From contig NZ_ALAP01000037.1 in NCBI RefSeq assembly GCF_000280905.1, positions 78,237 through 142,236 on the forward strand: a DNA stretch of 64,000 nucleotides, read 5' to 3'. The DNA is from Streptomyces sp. AA1529. Its GTDB lineage: Bacteria > Actinomycetota > Actinomycetes > Streptomycetales > Streptomycetaceae. Numbering within the stretch: position 1 is the stretch's first letter; every line of letters begins with the position of its first letter. The position numbers and the translations under genes are program-made. This document shows, one piece after another, positions 61,870 through 64,000 of the stretch. The notes beneath the pieces were generated by a model. That model searched no databases and had not been told where the DNA came from. It saw nothing but the letters and a program-made list of their open reading frames with translations.

Positions 61870-63351
61870 TCAGACCGGCTCCCGCCGGGCGCGCGAGGCC
61901 CGTGCGCGGCCCAGCACGAGGGCCACCAGTGCTCCGACGGCCAGCAGCACGGCCGCGTCGGCGGCGAGGCCCAGCCTGATGCCGCCCAGCGCGGCCTCGG
62001 CAGCGGGCGTACCGGCGTCCCGCAGCGCCGCGGCCCGGCCGACCGACAGCGCGCTCAGCAGCGGGATGCCGAGCGCCAGCCCGAGCTGCATGGCGCTGGT
62101 GACCAGGGAGGTGGCCCGGCCCTGGTCCGCGTCGTCGAGGCCCGAGGTGGCGGTGACGCCGTAGGTGACGACGGCCACCAGATGCAGTCCGCTGGCCAGT
62201 GAGATGGCGATCACCACCAGCCACAGCCCGCCCTCGGTGCCCAGCCCCAGCAGCGCGGCCGTCAGCACGCCCTGGCCGAGCAGCCCGAGCGCGAGGGTGC
62301 GCGGCGCACCGAGCCTGCGGGCCAGCCGGGGTGCGAGGGCGCCGCCGGCGACGGAGGCGAGGCCCTGCACGCCGAAGACGAGCCCGGAGACCAGCGGGGA
62401 GACGTCCAGCAGCTCCTGCAGGTAGAGCGTCATCAGGAAGACCACGGCGGTCATCATGGAGACGGTGGCGAGCCCGGCCAGGTTGCCGAAGGCGACAGTG
62501 GGACGCCGCAGCAGCGACAGCGGCAGCAGCGGCTCGGCGCTGCGCGCCTCCACCCGGACGAACAGCACGAGCAGCAGCACTCCGGCGACGATCGCACCCA
62601 GCACGTCCGGGCGGCCGAAGCCCTCCTCGGCGGCGGTGGAGAGCCCGTAGACGACGCCGAACAGCCCGCCGGTCACCGTGAGCGCACCGGGCACGTCCAG
62701 CCGGGTGCGCGCCCCCCGGCTCTCGGTCAGCAGCCGGGGCGCCACCAGCAGCACCAGGAGGCCGCCGACACCGAGCAGGCCCATGGTGGAGCGCCAGCCG
62801 AGCGTGTCGGTCAGCACACCGCCGACGACCATGCCGACGGTGAAACCCAGCGCCATCAGCGAGCCGTTGATGCTCAGCGCCTTGGTGCGCTTGGGCCCCT
62901 CGGCGAACGAGGTGGTGATCAGGGCCATCCCGGTGGGGACCAGCGCGGCGGCGCCGAGCCCCTGCAGCGCGCGGCCCGCCAGGAACAGCGGTGCGGCGGG
63001 CGCGAGTGCCGCCAGCACCGAAGCGCCGGTGAAGAGCGCCAGACCGGTCAGGAAGGTGCGGCGGCGGCCGAGCTGGTCGCCCAGCCGCCCGAAGAGCAGC
63101 AGGAAGCTGCCGGTGGGCAGTGCGAAAGCGGTCACGGCCCACTGCAGCCCCGCCTCCCCCAGGCCCAGGTCCGGCCCGAGGACGGGCAGGGCGACGTTCA
63201 GGACGGAGAAGTCGAGCGCGACGAGGAACTGCGAGGCGCAGAGCACCACGAGCAGCAGGATCTCGCGCGGGGTGAAACGGTGGGTGGCGGGAGGGGAGAC
63301 CGGTGCGGACGCGGGTGCGGCCGTCTCCGGTGCAGAAGCGGTCGTTGGCAT
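61870..63351 (-). CDS. MFS drug exporter (DHA2-like)
   Basis: 493 residues, about 14 helices: EILLLVVLCASQFLVALDFS, VLNVALPVLGPDLGLGEAG, GRLGDQLGRRRTFLTGLALF (motif A), ALVPTGMALITTSFAEGPK, GFTVGMVVGGVLTDTLGW (motif C). The N-terminus is Ala/Pro/Thr-rich. The ATG at 63351 begins MPTTASAPETA. It is divergent to an XRE/MmyB-type regulator with a clear inverted repeat between, the same layout as at 16.5-19 kb. Confidence 0.92.
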   Translation of the reverse strand: MPTTASAPETAAPASAPVSPPATHRFTPREILLLVVLCASQFLVALDFSVLNVALPVLGPDLGLGEAGLQWAVTAFALPTGSFLLLFGRLGDQLGRRRTFLTGLALFTGASVLAALAPAAPLFLAGRALQGLGAAALVPTGMALITTSFAEGPKRTKALSINGSLMALGFTVGMVVGGVLTDTLGWRSTMGLLGVGGLLVLLVAPRLLTESRGARTRLDVPGALTVTGGLFGVVYGLSTAAEEGFGRPDVLGAIVAGVLLLVLFVRVEARSAEPLLPLSLLRRPTVAFGNLAGLATVSMMTAVVFLMTLYLQELLDVSPLVSGLVFGVQGLASVAGGALAPRLARRLGAPRTLALGLLGQGVLTAALLGLGTEGGLWLVVIAISLASGLHLVAVVTYGVTATSGLDDADQGRATSLVTSAMQLGLALGIPLLSALSVGRAAALRDAGTPAAEAALGGIRLGLAADAAVLLAVGALVALVLGRARASRARREPV

Positions 63352-63398
63352 GATCACAGCCTGCTGGCGCGGAACAGACCGTGGGGAGCTGCTGTTTA

Positions 63399-63418
63399 TG
63401 GTGGTGGTCGCACCACCA
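63399..63418. promoter_or_regulatory. Inverted repeat between the MFS and XRE genes
   Basis: TGGTGGTG and CACCACCA, exact 8-bp arms with a 4-nt spacer, lie 17 nt before the XRE GTG start and 48 nt before the MFS start. It is a likely operator for the XRE/MmyB-type protein. Confidence 0.65.
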
Positions 63419-63435
63419 CTCAGGGAGGGGAACAG

Positions 63436-64000
63436 GTGGCCAGTGCTGGAGGGAGCCCGCCGGAGAGACTCCGGCGCGGCCAGGAGTTGCGCACGTTCCT
63501 GCGCTCGCGCAGAGCCCGGATCTCGCCCGCCGAGTCGGGGCTGCCCGACGGTGGTGCCCGGCGCCGGACACCGGGGCTGCGCCGGGAGGAGGTGGCGGTC
63601 CTCGCCGGAGTGGGCGCCTCCTGGTACCAGTGGCTGGAGCAGGGCCGGGACATCACCGTCTCGCCGCAGGTCCTCGACGCGGTGGCGCGGGTGCTGCGGA
63701 TGAGCCCCGCCGAGCGGCGGCACCTGTACGTGCTGGCCGGACTCAACCCGCCGCTGCCCGAGTCGGAGTACGACCCCGACTACCTGTGCGCGGGGATGCA
63801 GCGGCTGATGGACAGCTGGATGCCGTATCCCGCGCACATCATGGACCCGTACTTCAGCGCCGTCGGGCTCAACGCGTCGGCGCAACTGGTGATGGGCATG
63901 GACGCGCAGGAGAACTGCATCATCAACTTCTTCTGCGACGAGCGGTACCGGGCCCGCGCGGTCAGCTGGGAGCAGAACGCACCGGGTGTGGTGGCCGAAC
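63436..64000 (+). CDS. XRE/MmyB-type regulator, truncated by the window end
   Basis: 188 residues are present. The N-terminal HTH is GQELRTFLRSRRARISPAES then RRTPGLRREEVAVLAGVGAS and WYQWLEQGRDITVSPQV, the same style as the regulator at 16506-17444. The start of the PAS-like domain follows (MDPYFSAVGLNASAQLVMG). The GTG at 63436 has GGGAGGGGAA upstream. Its C-terminus is outside the window. Confidence 0.88.
   Translation, partial: MASAGGSPPERLRRGQELRTFLRSRRARISPAESGLPDGGARRRTPGLRREEVAVLAGVGASWYQWLEQGRDITVSPQVLDAVARVLRMSPAERRHLYVLAGLNPPLPESEYDPDYLCAGMQRLMDSWMPYPAHIMDPYFSAVGLNASAQLVMGMDAQENCIINFFCDERYRARAVSWEQNAPGVVAE

Overview
This window is high-GC actinobacterial chromosome, almost certainly Streptomyces or a close relative. 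The evidence is the strong G/C bias at third codon positions, many GTG starts, the Streptomyces-type ATP-binding protein / DUF5753 regulator / DUF397 trio, MmyB-type regulators, the glyS, znuACB-zur, uppS, recO, leuA, phoH, ybeY core block, and extreme palindromic terminators. It looks like chromosome core broken up by small regulator-plus-target modules and one decayed accessory patch. No rRNA, tRNA, CRISPR array or replication origin was seen.

Layout. 1-5.7 kb: truncated pyruvate oxidase, FAD reductase, dgt, cutA, a VOC protein and an AraC regulator. 5.7-11.1 kb: AraC regulator divergent to an NmrA-like reductase, a cupin, aroQ, an SDR gene translationally coupled to a response regulator, and a Pro/Gln-rich membrane protein. 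11.4-16.4 kb: ppdK (pyruvate phosphate dikinase), a gamma-glutamylcyclotransferase-like gene and dus. 16.5-19.1 kb: an MmyB-type regulator divergent to a drug-efflux MFS gene, with striking palindromes between them. 19.1-27.2 kb: accessory patch with a GNAT, a possible ADP-ribosyltransferase-like/HEAT protein, a transposase remnant, a frameshifted alpha/beta hydrolase, a hexapeptide-repeat protein, and an IS200/IS605 element (TnpA plus intact TnpB) sitting inside an ATP-binding anti-sigma-type gene next to its DUF5753/DUF397 partners. 27.2-33.3 kb: membrane protein, tautomerase-like protein, a ureohydrolase-GNAT fusion, an old-yellow-enzyme/ArsR pair, Uma2 nuclease-like protein and a methyltransferase. 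33.4-38.2 kb: glyS and the zinc block znuA-znuC-znuB-zur. 38.4-42.3 kb: TetR/DrrAB-type exporter pair, and a FabR/DesT-like TetR gene divergent to two tiny membrane proteins. 42.3-48.5 kb: uppS, recO, GH1 beta-glucosidase, TerB-like protein, and leuA with a leucine-rich leader peptide. 48.7-52.6 kb: protealysin-like M4 peptidase plus probable emfourin inhibitor, HAD acid phosphatase, PfkB kinase. 52.8-56.3 kb: ABC exporter-DUF4097 operon divergent to a GbsR/MarR regulator carrying an extra transposase-like HTH. 56.5-60.9 kb: phoH interrupted by an intein, ybeY, a CNNM/CBS protein and an MmcQ protein. 61-64 kb: lipoprotein, MFS exporter and a divergent XRE regulator cut by the window end.

The recurring theme is a regulator divergent to, or beside, its likely target, with a visible inverted repeat between them (17.4, 31.4, 39.2, 41.7, 55.3 and 63.4 kb). 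The most notable items are the apparent class 3 (Trp-Cys-Thr) intein in PhoH, the mobile-element disruption of the ATP-binding gene, the ureohydrolase-acetyltransferase fusion, and the peptidase-inhibitor pair. I did not find a multi-gene system that I can claim as wholly new.
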